DNA of 22,119 nucleotides from JANRKH01 sp964351245 (GTDB taxonomy: Bacteria; Pseudomonadota; Alphaproteobacteria; Rickettsiales; Rickettsiaceae). Below the pieces are notes generated by a model. The model was not told the DNA's origin and ran no database searches. It was given only the letters and a program-made list of their open reading frames with translations. Positions 14,746 to 21,996 of the stretch are shown piece after piece (position 1 is the stretch's first letter; every line of letters begins with the position of its first letter). The position numbers and the translations under genes were made by a program. The DNA lies in contig CAYGNF010000019.1 of assembly GCA_964351245.1 (NCBI GenBank), forward strand, positions 1 through 22,119, given 5' to 3'.

Positions 14746-15751
14746 AATCTACCAAGAGTGAGACGTTTTCTATTTTTGTTTCTTTGTTAATTCCATGCCC
14801 TAGATTAAAGATGAAATTTGTACTTCCAAGCTCAGACATTATAGCATCAATTTTTCTTTCAATAATATCCTTACCAGTTAATAAAACCATAGGATCTAAA
14901 TTACCCTGTACTACAATCTTTTGCTGCAATTTCTTTGCATAAGATAAGGGTACGCAATAATCAAGGCTTACCGCATCCACATTCACATTGTTAATATATT
15001 CCTCATATAATATTCCAGAACCCTTAGGAAAGCCTATAATAGGAATATTTGGGTATAATTTTTTTACCTCAGTTACTATTTTGCGATTTGGTTCTATAAC
15101 AAATCTTCTATATTCTTCTTCGGTTAAAATTCCAGCCCAGGAATCGAAAATTTGCAATAAATCAGCTCCTGCATCTATTTGTGCTATCAAATATATTACC
15201 GTTTGATCTATCAAGATATTAATCAAAGAAGTAAGTAATGTTGTTTTTTCTAAAGATATTGTTCTTAAATAATCAAAATCATGTCTTTTATTAGATAACA
15301 TGTAGGTTGCGACCGTCCATGGAGATCCAGCAAATCCTATAAGAGCTTTAGTAGAATCTAGTTTACTTTTTACCTTAGATATAGCCTCGCATACTTTTTG
15401 CATTTTATCAGAAAATTGTAGCGTTGAGACTTTTAGCTTCTTTAATTCACTCTCGTCTTTAATAATATCAAGTTGGGGTCCAACACCTTCTATAAAATCT
15501 ACATTTAATCCTAAAATATCCGGCACCACCAATATATCAGAAAAAATTATTGCGGCATCAAAATCAAATCTTGCGATAGGTTGAATAGTAACATCTGTAG
15601 CAAAAGTAGGATTGTAGCATAAATTTAAAAAAGATCCTGCTTTTTTTCTAATATCTCTATATTCAGGTAAATATCTACCGGCTTGCCTCATTAACCAGAT
15701 TGGAGTTTCTACTCTCTCTTTTTTCTGCAATACATCTAATAATAATTTCAT
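14738..15751 (-). CDS. hemE: uroporphyrinogen decarboxylase
   Basis: The 337-residue enzyme decarboxylates uroporphyrinogen III to coproporphyrinogen III. Signatures: PIWLMRQAGRYLPEYR (17-32) and IIFSDILVVPDILG (68-81) with catalytic Asp72, plus IGFAGSPWTVATYML and the C-terminal NLGHGI. Length is normal. It is the first gene of hemE-hemH-hemJ-cinA-like-orphan-cmk. A TATAAT (15756-15761, minus strand) lies only 4 bp before the ATG, which would imply a leaderless mRNA; the -35 region is poor, so the real promoter may be further up within the origin. DnaA boxes lie 38-59 bp upstream, so DnaA could affect its transcription. Confidence 0.97.
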   Translation of the reverse strand: MKLLLDVLQKKERVETPIWLMRQAGRYLPEYRDIRKKAGSFLNLCYNPTFATDVTIQPIARFDFDAAIIFSDILVVPDILGLNVDFIEGVGPQLDIIKDESELKKLKVSTLQFSDKMQKVCEAISKVKSKLDSTKALIGFAGSPWTVATYMLSNKRHDFDYLRTISLEKTTLLTSLINILIDQTVIYLIAQIDAGADLLQIFDSWAGILTEEEYRRFVIEPNRKIVTEVKKLYPNIPIIGFPKGSGILYEEYINNVNVDAVSLDYCVPLSYAKKLQQKIVVQGNLDPMVLLTGKDIIERKIDAIMSELGSTNFIFNLGHGINKETKIENVSLLVDFV

Positions 15752-16102
15752 ATATATTATATTTTATTGTTGTAGGAGGTATGTTTTATGTGAATAAAAT
15801 TTTATCCACATAAAAATTCACATTTCTTATTCTTGGTATCTTTGAATATATCTAGGTAATAAGAAATTATACACAAAAGATACTATGTCAATTAAAAGAA
15901 ATACTCATGTGTATAATCTTGATGATGGAAAGAAGCGCTAATGTGGACTACTTGCAGTAAAAAAATTATAAACATACTTATCCACAGAGTTATTTATATC
16001 AAAAATCACTAAATTATTATACTAAAATATAGGGTTACAAGAGATATTATGCACATTGAATTTATGCAAATCTTTTAGTGGTGAGTATGAATAGAAGAAT
16101 AA
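15752..16102. other. candidate chromosomal replication origin (oriC)
   Basis: This 351-bp gene-free region holds six perfect matches to the DnaA box TTATNCACA: 15789-15797 (minus), 15802-15810 (plus), 15867-15875 (plus), 15908-15916 (minus), 15978-15986 (plus) and 16047-16055 (plus). A one-mismatch copy is at 16062-16070 (TTATGCAAA) and a weaker one at 15814-15822. The first two face each other and form a near-perfect 22-bp palindrome. Between the last two perfect boxes lies an A/T-only-like stretch (15987-16032) suited to duplex opening. hemE flanks it, as at the Caulobacter origin and the predicted Rickettsia origin. No full CtrA site (TTAA-N7-TTAA) or clear IHF site was found. Gene direction is mostly leftward to its left and rightward beyond 18.08 kb. 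Confidence 0.85.
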
Positions 16103-16894
16103 TTATCTGTAGATATTATTATTTGATTCAAGTTCTCTTAACTTAGATATTCTAAGAAATCTTGAGAAGGCGAATATACTAGAATACACAAAACCCTCGA
16201 AACCAAATACAAAATACCTTCTTATAAAAAATGTTTTGAATAACAATATAGGGAATTCTGATATCATTCTTAATGATGAAATTTTTCTACTATTTTGATA
16301 TAAGTTATTAGCTTGTTCAGATGAGTAAATATTAGATTTATCCACAAGGCTTGCAATAGAAACGCAAGACTTATTATAGGCTTTATTTATAAAATTATAT
16401 ATATCTTTTGTGTCTAGATATCTATCTAATGCACAATCTTCATGCATTTTTGAAGATGTATTTTTTGAAAAACTTACGTAATTTTTATTATAAAATCTTA
16501 GATGTTTATTTTCCGGAGCAAGAAATCTTGGTTTTTTATCTTGATTAGATAGAGCAACAAAATTAATTCTATATGCTTTATATTTAAATATCATGTTAGA
16601 TTTACATAACATTGTAATTTCTTTTTCTAGATCTTTTGTGATTTCTTCATGGGATTCGATGTTTAAAATCCAGTCATATTTACATAAAGATTCACCATAG
16701 ATTTTTTGTTGAATACGATTTCCTTCATATTGTACTAGATTTGCACCAAGACTTAGAGCAATAGAGGCAGTTTTATCAGTGCTACCGGCATCTATAATTA
16801 TTATCTCGTTTGAGATATTACATATACTTTTTATAGTGGATTCTATAGTTTTTTCTGCATTTTTAGTAATTATAAAGCAGGAAATTTTAGTCAT
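16103..16894 (-). CDS. family 2 glycosyltransferase, LPS-core type
   Basis: The 263-residue GT-A fold enzyme resembles the WaaE/KdtX group, which adds glucose-like sugars to lipopolysaccharide core. Residues 1-45 show the sugar-nucleotide motif ISCFIITKNAEKTIESTI and EIIIIDAGSTDKTASIA. The place where family members carry a DADE-like metal-binding motif reads NIESHEEIT (about 78-86), so the usual Asp-Ala-Asp is replaced by Glu-Ser-His; activity or metal use may be altered. The C-terminus (FFIRRYFVFGFEGFVYSSIFAFSRFLR) has the family's amphipathic membrane-associating ending. It lies 6 bp after the other glycosyltransferase gene. A perfect DnaA box (16338-16346) falls within the coding region. 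Confidence 0.82.
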   Translation of the reverse strand: MTKISCFIITKNAEKTIESTIKSICNISNEIIIIDAGSTDKTASIALSLGANLVQYEGNRIQQKIYGESLCKYDWILNIESHEEITKDLEKEITMLCKSNMIFKYKAYRINFVALSNQDKKPRFLAPENKHLRFYNKNYVSFSKNTSSKMHEDCALDRYLDTKDIYNFINKAYNKSCVSIASLVDKSNIYSSEQANNLYQNSRKISSLRMISEFPILLFKTFFIRRYFVFGFEGFVYSSIFAFSRFLRISKLRELESNNNIYR

Positions 16895-16900
16895 GTATTA

Positions 16901-18049
16901 TCATATTAATTCATTATATACATCTATGGTTTTACTCTGCATTTTCTTTAGAGAAAAATGTTGTTCCACACTTTTTCTTGCTAGATCTGTCATTTGCTTT
17001 TCTTTGTTTGATCCAATAATACTTAAAGCATAACGTATTTTGTCTGCCATATCATCAGAATCATTTGCTTTAACATGCAAGCCATTTGTTTCATTTTCTA
17101 CAGTTTCTGCAGCGCCTCCGATATTGGTCGCTATTACGAGTTTTTCCATACTTTGGGCTTCTACTATAGATCTACCAAATGCTTCTGGTTCTATTGAAGC
17201 AGAGATCACAATGTTTGCCGCATTATATAGAAGCATCATATTTGTTTCCTGTCCGAATATCTTCACTTTACTTTGTAGCTTATGGTGTATTATGAGATTA
17301 TTTAATCTTTTAACATATTCAGGATGCTTAGATAAATCGCCAGCTAATATACAAAAAAAGTCTAGATCTTTTATTTTTGCAAGAGATTCAATTAAAATAT
17401 GCTGACCCTTCCAGCTTGTCATCCTTGAGGGCATGATTATAATAGGACATGATAATATCGGATTATATTTATCAATAAATTTATTTTTTAGATCTTCGTT
17501 AAAAGGATTGGGGCTAAAATATTCAAGGTCTACACCCCTATGAATAACTCTAATTTTATCTTCCTTGATATTGTAATTTTCCAGAATATGTCTTTTTACA
17601 AAATCAGATACTGCAATTACTCTATCTCCCAAAGTCATCACGCTATTATAGTATTTCTTTATAGAAGACTTTAGGCTATATATACCATGAAATGTAGTAA
17701 CAAAAGGAATATCATGCTTTTTACATGCGTAGTAAGCGCTCCAAGCAGGAGCCCTAGATCTTGCATGAGCTAAGTTTATATCGTGTTCTTTGATTAAATT
17801 TTGTAAAAAATATATATTCTTATATATTTTTATAGGACTTTTGCTAGATACATCATGCTTTACTAATGTTGCACCAAATTTATTAATGTTTGCGCATAAT
17901 GCACCACCACTTGTTAGCACAAAAGGAGTGTCTCCGTGTTCATGTATAGCCTTAGCTATATCAATAGTACCCCTTTCTACTCCTCCGCAATTTAATGAAG
18001 GAACTATTTGCAAAATATTACGCTTGCGTTTATCTAGTTCTTTTGGCAA
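16901..18049 (-). CDS. family 4 glycosyltransferase (RfaG-like)
   Basis: This GT-B enzyme has an N-terminal acceptor domain beginning ILQIVPSLNCGGVERGTID, THFGIY-like TTFHGIYSLKS, VIAVSDFVKRHIL, IHRGVDLEYFSP, the donor-domain start PSRMTSWKGQ and the EPEAFGRSIVEAQ motif with the E-x7-E pair characteristic of GT4, then ATNIGGAAETV. Substrate is probably an LPS or capsule sugar. There is no ATG near the start. I chose TTG at 18047-18049 because GGTGG stands 6 nt before it and it does not run into the divergent hydrolase gene; a TTG nine codons upstream (to 18076) is the alternative. It is first in a two-gene unit with the family 2 enzyme. Confidence 0.85.
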   Translation of the reverse strand: MPKELDKRKRNILQIVPSLNCGGVERGTIDIAKAIHEHGDTPFVLTSGGALCANINKFGATLVKHDVSSKSPIKIYKNIYFLQNLIKEHDINLAHARSRAPAWSAYYACKKHDIPFVTTFHGIYSLKSSIKKYYNSVMTLGDRVIAVSDFVKRHILENYNIKEDKIRVIHRGVDLEYFSPNPFNEDLKNKFIDKYNPILSCPIIIMPSRMTSWKGQHILIESLAKIKDLDFFCILAGDLSKHPEYVKRLNNLIIHHKLQSKVKIFGQETNMMLLYNAANIVISASIEPEAFGRSIVEAQSMEKLVIATNIGGAAETVENETNGLHVKANDSDDMADKIRYALSIIGSNKEKQMTDLARKSVEQHFSLKKMQSKTIDVYNELI

Positions 18050-18082
18050 AATGTACCACCAATTATGTTTACACAAATTCTA

Positions 18083-18826
18083 ATGAGAGTATTTCAGCTA
18101 AATAATAGCGATTCTATTTGTTATACGCAACAATATTTTGATAGTGAGGCTATTACAATTTTATATGCACATGGCCTAATGTCTGATATGAGCGGCGTAA
18201 AAGCAAGAGCCATTGAGGAATATGCGATAAGCAGAAAAATAAACTATGTGGCTTTTGACAACTTAGGACACGGAATGTCTTCTGGAGAATATAATGAATG
18301 TAATATCTCTACTTGGCTTAATACTTTAGTTGAGATAATTAAAGGATTAAAACTCAGTAATTGTATTTTGGTTGGGTCTAGTATGGGTGGGTGGATCTCA
18401 TTATTAGCATCTCAATTGAATATACCTCAAATATCTGCTCTTATTTTAATCGCCCCCGCTCCTGATTTTACTCAAAAAATATGGAATGCATTATCCGAAA
18501 AACAAAGAGAAGCAATGCAAAAAGGACATATTCTTAATATAAATGAAAGTTTGCCGATCACTTACCAACTTCTTGAAGATGGCAAAAAGCACATCATACT
18601 ATCTAGAGATAAGATAGAAATTAATGTTCCAGTTATAATAATACATGGCATGAAGGATGATCAAGTAGAATATGATGTTTCTCTTAAGTTAAACGCATTA
18701 ATAGAATCCCCCTTTTTATGCACTAAGATTGTAAAAAATTCTACTCATAGAATGGGAAGTCCAGAAGATATAAAATTGCTTATTAACTCTATAGATGAAA
18801 TTCAGGAGGTGATGCTGAGAAGATAG
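18083..18826 (+). CDS. alpha/beta hydrolase, probable esterase/thioesterase
   Basis: The 247-residue protein (from ATG 18083; another in-frame ATG at 18065 would overlap the divergent gene) has the alpha/beta hydrolase order: YAHGLMSDMSGVKA (oxyanion region), FDNLGHGMSSG, nucleophile elbow GSSMGG with Ser100, acid Asp192 in HGMKDDQV and His222 in THRMG. It resembles small single-domain esterases related to the ABHD10/mycophenolic-glucuronide-esterase type; substrate unknown. No signal peptide is seen, so it is probably cytosolic. It is the first rightward gene after the origin region and stands only 33 bp from the divergent glycosyltransferase start. Confidence 0.85.
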   Translation: MRVFQLNNSDSICYTQQYFDSEAITILYAHGLMSDMSGVKARAIEEYAISRKINYVAFDNLGHGMSSGEYNECNISTWLNTLVEIIKGLKLSNCILVGSSMGGWISLLASQLNIPQISALILIAPAPDFTQKIWNALSEKQREAMQKGHILNINESLPITYQLLEDGKKHIILSRDKIEINVPVIIIHGMKDDQVEYDVSLKLNALIESPFLCTKIVKNSTHRMGSPEDIKLLINSIDEIQEVMLRR

Positions 18827-18952
18827 TCGATCTTATAATCAGCTTTGTCGATCTAATTTTGTAATATGGTGATTAATCGCATAAATATGCTCGAAGACAA
18901 ATTCGTTCAAGCTCTAGTTATTATCTATGTGATAAGGTCTATTTTTAGAATA

Positions 18953-18977
18953 ATGAGATTACTTTTTAATATCTCAT
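18953..18977. repeat. 7-bp inverted repeat upstream of the copper chaperone gene
   Basis: ATGAGAT (18953-18959) and ATCTCAT (18971-18977) form a perfect inverted repeat around an 11-nt A/T-rich loop in the 211-bp gap between the hydrolase and PCuAC genes. No T-run follows on the plus strand, so terminator function is doubtful; a dyad operator is another possibility. I see no other structured element in this gap. Confidence 0.35.
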
Positions 18978-19037
18978 AAATATTGCAAAAACAAAAAAAT
19001 CATATATCGTCTTCCATAATAATCAAAATATAAAACC

Positions 19038-19601
19038 ATGAAATATATAATATCACTGATCTTATCATTATGTGTTCAAATATGTAGCGCTTACGGTCAT
19101 AAAGATTGCGAACATAAAGATTGCGAGCATCATCATAATAAAGAAGCATCACCCCAATCCATGAAAAATGATATACAATATGGACCAGATCATGAAACCT
19201 CAGAAGGAGTTGTATTTTCTCTGCCTTGGGTAAGAACCCCTTCTACAAAATCAAAAAATACAGCTGCATATTTTAAAATCGAAAACCAGAATTCATATGA
19301 TATTGCTATCAAGAACATTAGTTCAGATGAAGACATAGCAGAAAGGATAGAGGTGCATGGATATAAAACCGATACGGGAGAGGTAAAAAAAATGTACAAA
19401 CTTGAATCCATACTAGTTCCTGGAAATACTGCAATTGAATTTGCTCCAGGCGGATTTCATATTATGCTCATGGGTCTTAAAAAGGAAATAAAGAAAGGAT
19501 CAGAAATAACGCTAAAAGTATCAATGACTCCCTCTAGCAAACTAGAGACTCTCTCAAATTCTGAATCTAAGGAATTTAACATAACATTCAAAGCAAATTA
19601 A
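19038..19601 (+). CDS. PCuAC-type periplasmic copper chaperone with His/Cys repeat
   Basis: The 187-residue protein has a signal peptide (about 1-20, KYIISLILSLCVQICSAYG) and then a HKDCE unit occurring twice in tandem (21-25, 26-30) followed by HHH, an extra metal-binding tail at the mature N-terminus. The rest is a PCuAC domain: the copper motif H-(M)-x10-M-x21-H-x-M is matched by His107, Met119, His141 and Met143, with Gly instead of Met after the first His. PCuAC proteins carry Cu(I) in the periplasm, typically to build the CuA or CuB centre of cytochrome oxidase. recA follows after 4 bp, so the two are likely co-transcribed. Confidence 0.9.
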   Translation: MKYIISLILSLCVQICSAYGHKDCEHKDCEHHHNKEASPQSMKNDIQYGPDHETSEGVVFSLPWVRTPSTKSKNTAAYFKIENQNSYDIAIKNISSDEDIAERIEVHGYKTDTGEVKKMYKLESILVPGNTAIEFAPGGFHIMLMGLKKEIKKGSEITLKVSMTPSSKLETLSNSESKEFNITFKAN

Positions 19602-19605
19602 GATA

Positions 19606-20640
19606 ATGAACATAGATAAAGATAAAGCACTTAGCGCCGCACTCATTCAGATAGAAAAAGCATTTGGCAAAGGTTCTGTAATGAAATTGGGGCAAAGGCA
19701 GGCTGTTGATATAGAGGCTGTATCTACAGGCTCATTGGGTCTTGATATTGCTCTTGGTATAGGAGGCCTGCCGAAGGGGCGAATTATAGAAATTTTTGGC
19801 CCAGAGAGCTCTGGTAAAACTACACTTACACTACACGCGATTGCAGAATGTCAAAAAAAGAAAGGCACATGTGCCTTCATCGATGCAGAGCACGCACTAG
19901 ATCCTGCCTATGCAAAAAAATTAGGAGTCAATATAGACGATCTTATTATCTCTCAGCCTGATACAGGAGAACAAGCCCTTGAAATAGCCGATACTTTAGT
20001 ACGCTCTGGAGCCGTTGATTTGCTAGTGGTAGATAGTGTGGCAGCTCTTACTCCAAAAGCCGAAATAGAGGGAGAGATGGGTGATTCTCATATGGGTCTT
20101 CAGGCAAGATTAATGAGCCAAGCGCTACGGAAGCTTACTGCTTCGATATCCAGAACAAATACCATTATAATTTTTATAAATCAAATAAGGATGAAGATTG
20201 GCGTGATGTTCGGTAGTCCTGAAACTACAACAGGAGGCAATGCATTAAAATTTTATGCATCCGTGAGGCTTGATATTAGAAGAACTGGCTCCATTAAAGA
20301 AAAAGAAGAGATGGTGGGTAATCAAACTAAAGTTAAAGTCGTAAAAAATAAAGTATCTCCTCCATTTAAGACTGTTGATTTTGATATTATGTATGGTTCT
20401 GGTATTTCCAAAGAGGGTGAAATAATAGATTTAGGAACAAAGTTTGAAATAGTCGAAAAGTCAGGCTCTTGGTTCTCCTACAACGAGACAAGACTTGGTC
20501 AGGGCAGAGAAAATGCAAAGCAGTTTCTTAAAGATAATAAGGAGATATCCAATACTATAGAAAGTAAAATAAGGTCTTTGGCAAGCTCAAGCGTGGTAAC
20601 AGAACAAGAAAATACAAATATGGAAGAAATGGATGTTTAG
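19606..20640 (+). CDS. recA: recombinase RecA
   Basis: The 344-residue strand-exchange ATPase is complete: Walker A GPESSGKT (65-72), the catalytic Glu in FIDAEHALDP (about 95), LLVVDSVAALTPKAEIEGEMGD, loop L2 region NQIRMKIGVMFGSPETTTGGNALKFYAS and the ATP-cap TGSIKEKEE. The C-terminal tail is acidic, ending MEEMDV, and of normal length. Remarkable is the context: it begins 4 bp after the copper chaperone gene and its end overlaps fabG by 8 bp (ATGTTTAG), so there is no room for a dedicated promoter or LexA-type operator directly upstream. Expression is presumably from a promoter before or within the chaperone gene. Confidence 0.98.
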   Translation: MNIDKDKALSAALIQIEKAFGKGSVMKLGQRQAVDIEAVSTGSLGLDIALGIGGLPKGRIIEIFGPESSGKTTLTLHAIAECQKKKGTCAFIDAEHALDPAYAKKLGVNIDDLIISQPDTGEQALEIADTLVRSGAVDLLVVDSVAALTPKAEIEGEMGDSHMGLQARLMSQALRKLTASISRTNTIIIFINQIRMKIGVMFGSPETTTGGNALKFYASVRLDIRRTGSIKEKEEMVGNQTKVKVVKNKVSPPFKTVDFDIMYGSGISKEGEIIDLGTKFEIVEKSGSWFSYNETRLGQGRENAKQFLKDNKEISNTIESKIRSLASSSVVTEQENTNMEEMDV

Positions 20641-21373
20641 GCTTGATGGAAAAAAAGCTGTAATTACAGGAGCTTCTGGAGGAATAGGGGGGGCTTGTGC
20701 TCAAGTTTTTGCATCGCTCGGTGCAGATCTTGTAATTTCAGGTACTAATATTGAAAAACTAGAATCCTTAATGGCTGATATTGCTTTGAGATATCCAGAA
20801 GCTAAAACAGAAATAAAAATTTGCAATTTAGAAGATAGCAATTCAACAAAAAAACTCGTGGATGAGCTGGAAGTCATAGATATTTTAGTATGTAATGCAG
20901 GCATTACAAAAGATCGGCTTGCAATTAGAATGTCTGATGAAGATTTTGACTCGGTGATAAATATCAATTTAAAATCAAGCTTTATACTTAATAGATCGGC
21001 GATCAAAAAAATGATTTCTGCAAGATACGGAAGGATTGTAAACATTGCTTCAGTAGTAGGAGTTTCTGGTAACCCAGGTCAAGCTAATTACTGCGCTTCT
21101 AAAGCAGGTATAATAGGAATGAGTAAGTCTCTTGCTCAGGAGGTTGCATCTCGTAACGTCACAATAAATTGTATTGCACCGGGCTTTATTGAAACTAACA
21201 TGACAGCAAAATTAAATGAGGCTCAAATTAAGGCAGTGACCTCAAGAATTCCAAGCGGAAATTTAGGCGCGGCTCATGATGTTGCAAGTGCAGCTGCGTT
21301 TCTTTCTTCTACTGAAGCTAAATATATCACTGGGCAAACAATTCATGTAAATGGAGGAATGTACATGGTTTAA
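20633..21373 (+). CDS. fabG: 3-oxoacyl-[ACP] reductase
   Basis: The 246-residue short-chain dehydrogenase reduces 3-ketoacyl-ACP in fatty acid elongation. NADPH-binding ITGASGGIGGA (11-21), NAG (88-90) with VCNAGITKDRL typical of FabG, and catalytic Ser140, Tyr153 and Lys157 in YCASKAG are all present; the C-terminus NGGMYMV is usual for FabG. The start overlaps recA by 8 bp. A G7 run (20687-20693), rare in such AT-rich DNA, encodes the Rossmann glycine motif. acpP lies 227 bp downstream, and the usual fabF is not seen after it. Confidence 0.97.
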   Translation: MFRLDGKKAVITGASGGIGGACAQVFASLGADLVISGTNIEKLESLMADIALRYPEAKTEIKICNLEDSNSTKKLVDELEVIDILVCNAGITKDRLAIRMSDEDFDSVININLKSSFILNRSAIKKMISARYGRIVNIASVVGVSGNPGQANYCASKAGIIGMSKSLAQEVASRNVTINCIAPGFIETNMTAKLNEAQIKAVTSRIPSGNLGAAHDVASAAAFLSSTEAKYITGQTIHVNGGMYMV

Positions 21374-21383
21374 GAGAGGCCAT

Positions 21384-21491
21384 GTGTTTTTTGCTGGCAT
21401 AAATAATAAAATTGTGCTAGAAGATAAGGCTCTTAGTAATGAAGAATCAGGAGTTATTTTAATTTCTAAATTAGTTAGAGAAGTAGGTTGA
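21384..21491 (+). CDS. possible 35-aa small protein or gene remnant
   Basis: In the fabG-acpP gap a frame opens at GTG (21384-21386), preceded at 4 nt by GAGAGG as Shine-Dalgarno sequence, and stops with TGA at 21489-21491. The predicted peptide runs MFFAGINNKIVLEDKALSN and then EESGVILISKLVREVG. The same frame extends upstream to an ATG at 21351 inside fabG (46 aa) without a Shine-Dalgarno sequence. Its amino-acid mix looks protein-like (alternating hydrophobic and charged residues) but I recognise no family. It may be a real small protein, the tail of a decayed gene, or chance. Confidence 0.3.
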   Translation: MFFAGINNKIVLEDKALSNEESGVILISKLVREVG

Positions 21492-21576
21492 TTCTTTTAT
21501 ATCTAGACTAGAATAGGTAGGTATAACATAGCATCTGATAAGTGTATAAATTTAGATTATGCATATATCTTGCTGA

Positions 21577-21582
21577 TATAAT
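21577..21582 (+). promoter_or_regulatory. extended -10 promoter of acpP
   Basis: A perfect TATAAT preceded by TGA forms an extended -10 (TGNTATAAT) that compensates for the absence of a good -35 sequence. It lies 18 bp upstream of the acpP ATG, so the leader is about 12 nt, containing the GAGGG Shine-Dalgarno sequence. It gives acpP its own transcription independent of recA-fabG. Confidence 0.6.
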
Positions 21583-21600
21583 ATAAAAAATGAGGGAAAA

Positions 21601-21846
21601 ATGGATGAAGTAGAATCTAAAGTTATTGAGATAGTCGCAAAGACATTGCAGGTAGATAAGAGTAAGGTCACTACACAATCTCGCATTGTTGAAGATCTTG
21701 GGGCAGATAGCTTGTTACAAGTAGAAATAGTCATGGAAATAGATGCGGCTTTTAGTATTGATACGAATGACGAAGAATCATCTAAAATCTCAACCATAGC
21801 TGATGCTGTTACTTTAGTAAAACAAAAGGTCGCGGCATTAAAATAG
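21601..21846 (+). CDS. acpP: acyl carrier protein
   Basis: The 81-residue acidic protein carries growing acyl chains on a phosphopantetheine arm attached to Ser37 in the GADSL motif (EDLGADSLLQVEIVMEID). The four-helix ACP pattern and length are standard, with KVIEIVAKTLQVDKSKV at the start. The second half has an unusually Ser/Asp/Glu-rich loop (DTNDEESSKISTIADAV) where most ACPs have a shorter IPDEDAEKI. GAGGG stands 5 nt before the ATG. fabG lies upstream, as is common, but fabF does not follow within the window. Confidence 0.95.
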   Translation: MDEVESKVIEIVAKTLQVDKSKVTTQSRIVEDLGADSLLQVEIVMEIDAAFSIDTNDEESSKISTIADAVTLVKQKVAALK

Positions 21847-21996
21847 AAGAATACCTATTTATTAATAATAGACTCTCCTAAAGTTTGTAAAACTACATAA
21901 TTTAAATTACGCTACTTTGTAATTTACGCTATATAATATCTGTGTCAATATGACTAGTCTACCTTTCCTTGGGGTCAATGATAGTCTACTTGTATA

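Noticed and set aside
15774..15807. Perfect AGGAGGT followed by ATG in the origin region, plus strand
   Set aside because: The frames it could serve are at most about 10 codons, and one ATG is directly followed by TGA; spacing is also wrong for the first ATG. Probably chance.
17040..18083. Long plus-strand frames opposite the family 4 glycosyltransferase
   Set aside because: Antisense to a gene with clear family motifs; no motifs of their own.
18905..18920. GTTC followed by a GTT-like word, reminiscent of an alphaproteobacterial SOS box
   Set aside because: The spacing is 8 instead of 7 and the second half is GTTA, so it does not match GTTC-N7-GTTC.
21854..21870. CTATT/AATAG inverted repeat after acpP
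   Set aside because: Five A/T-rich base pairs without a T-run are too weak to call a terminator.
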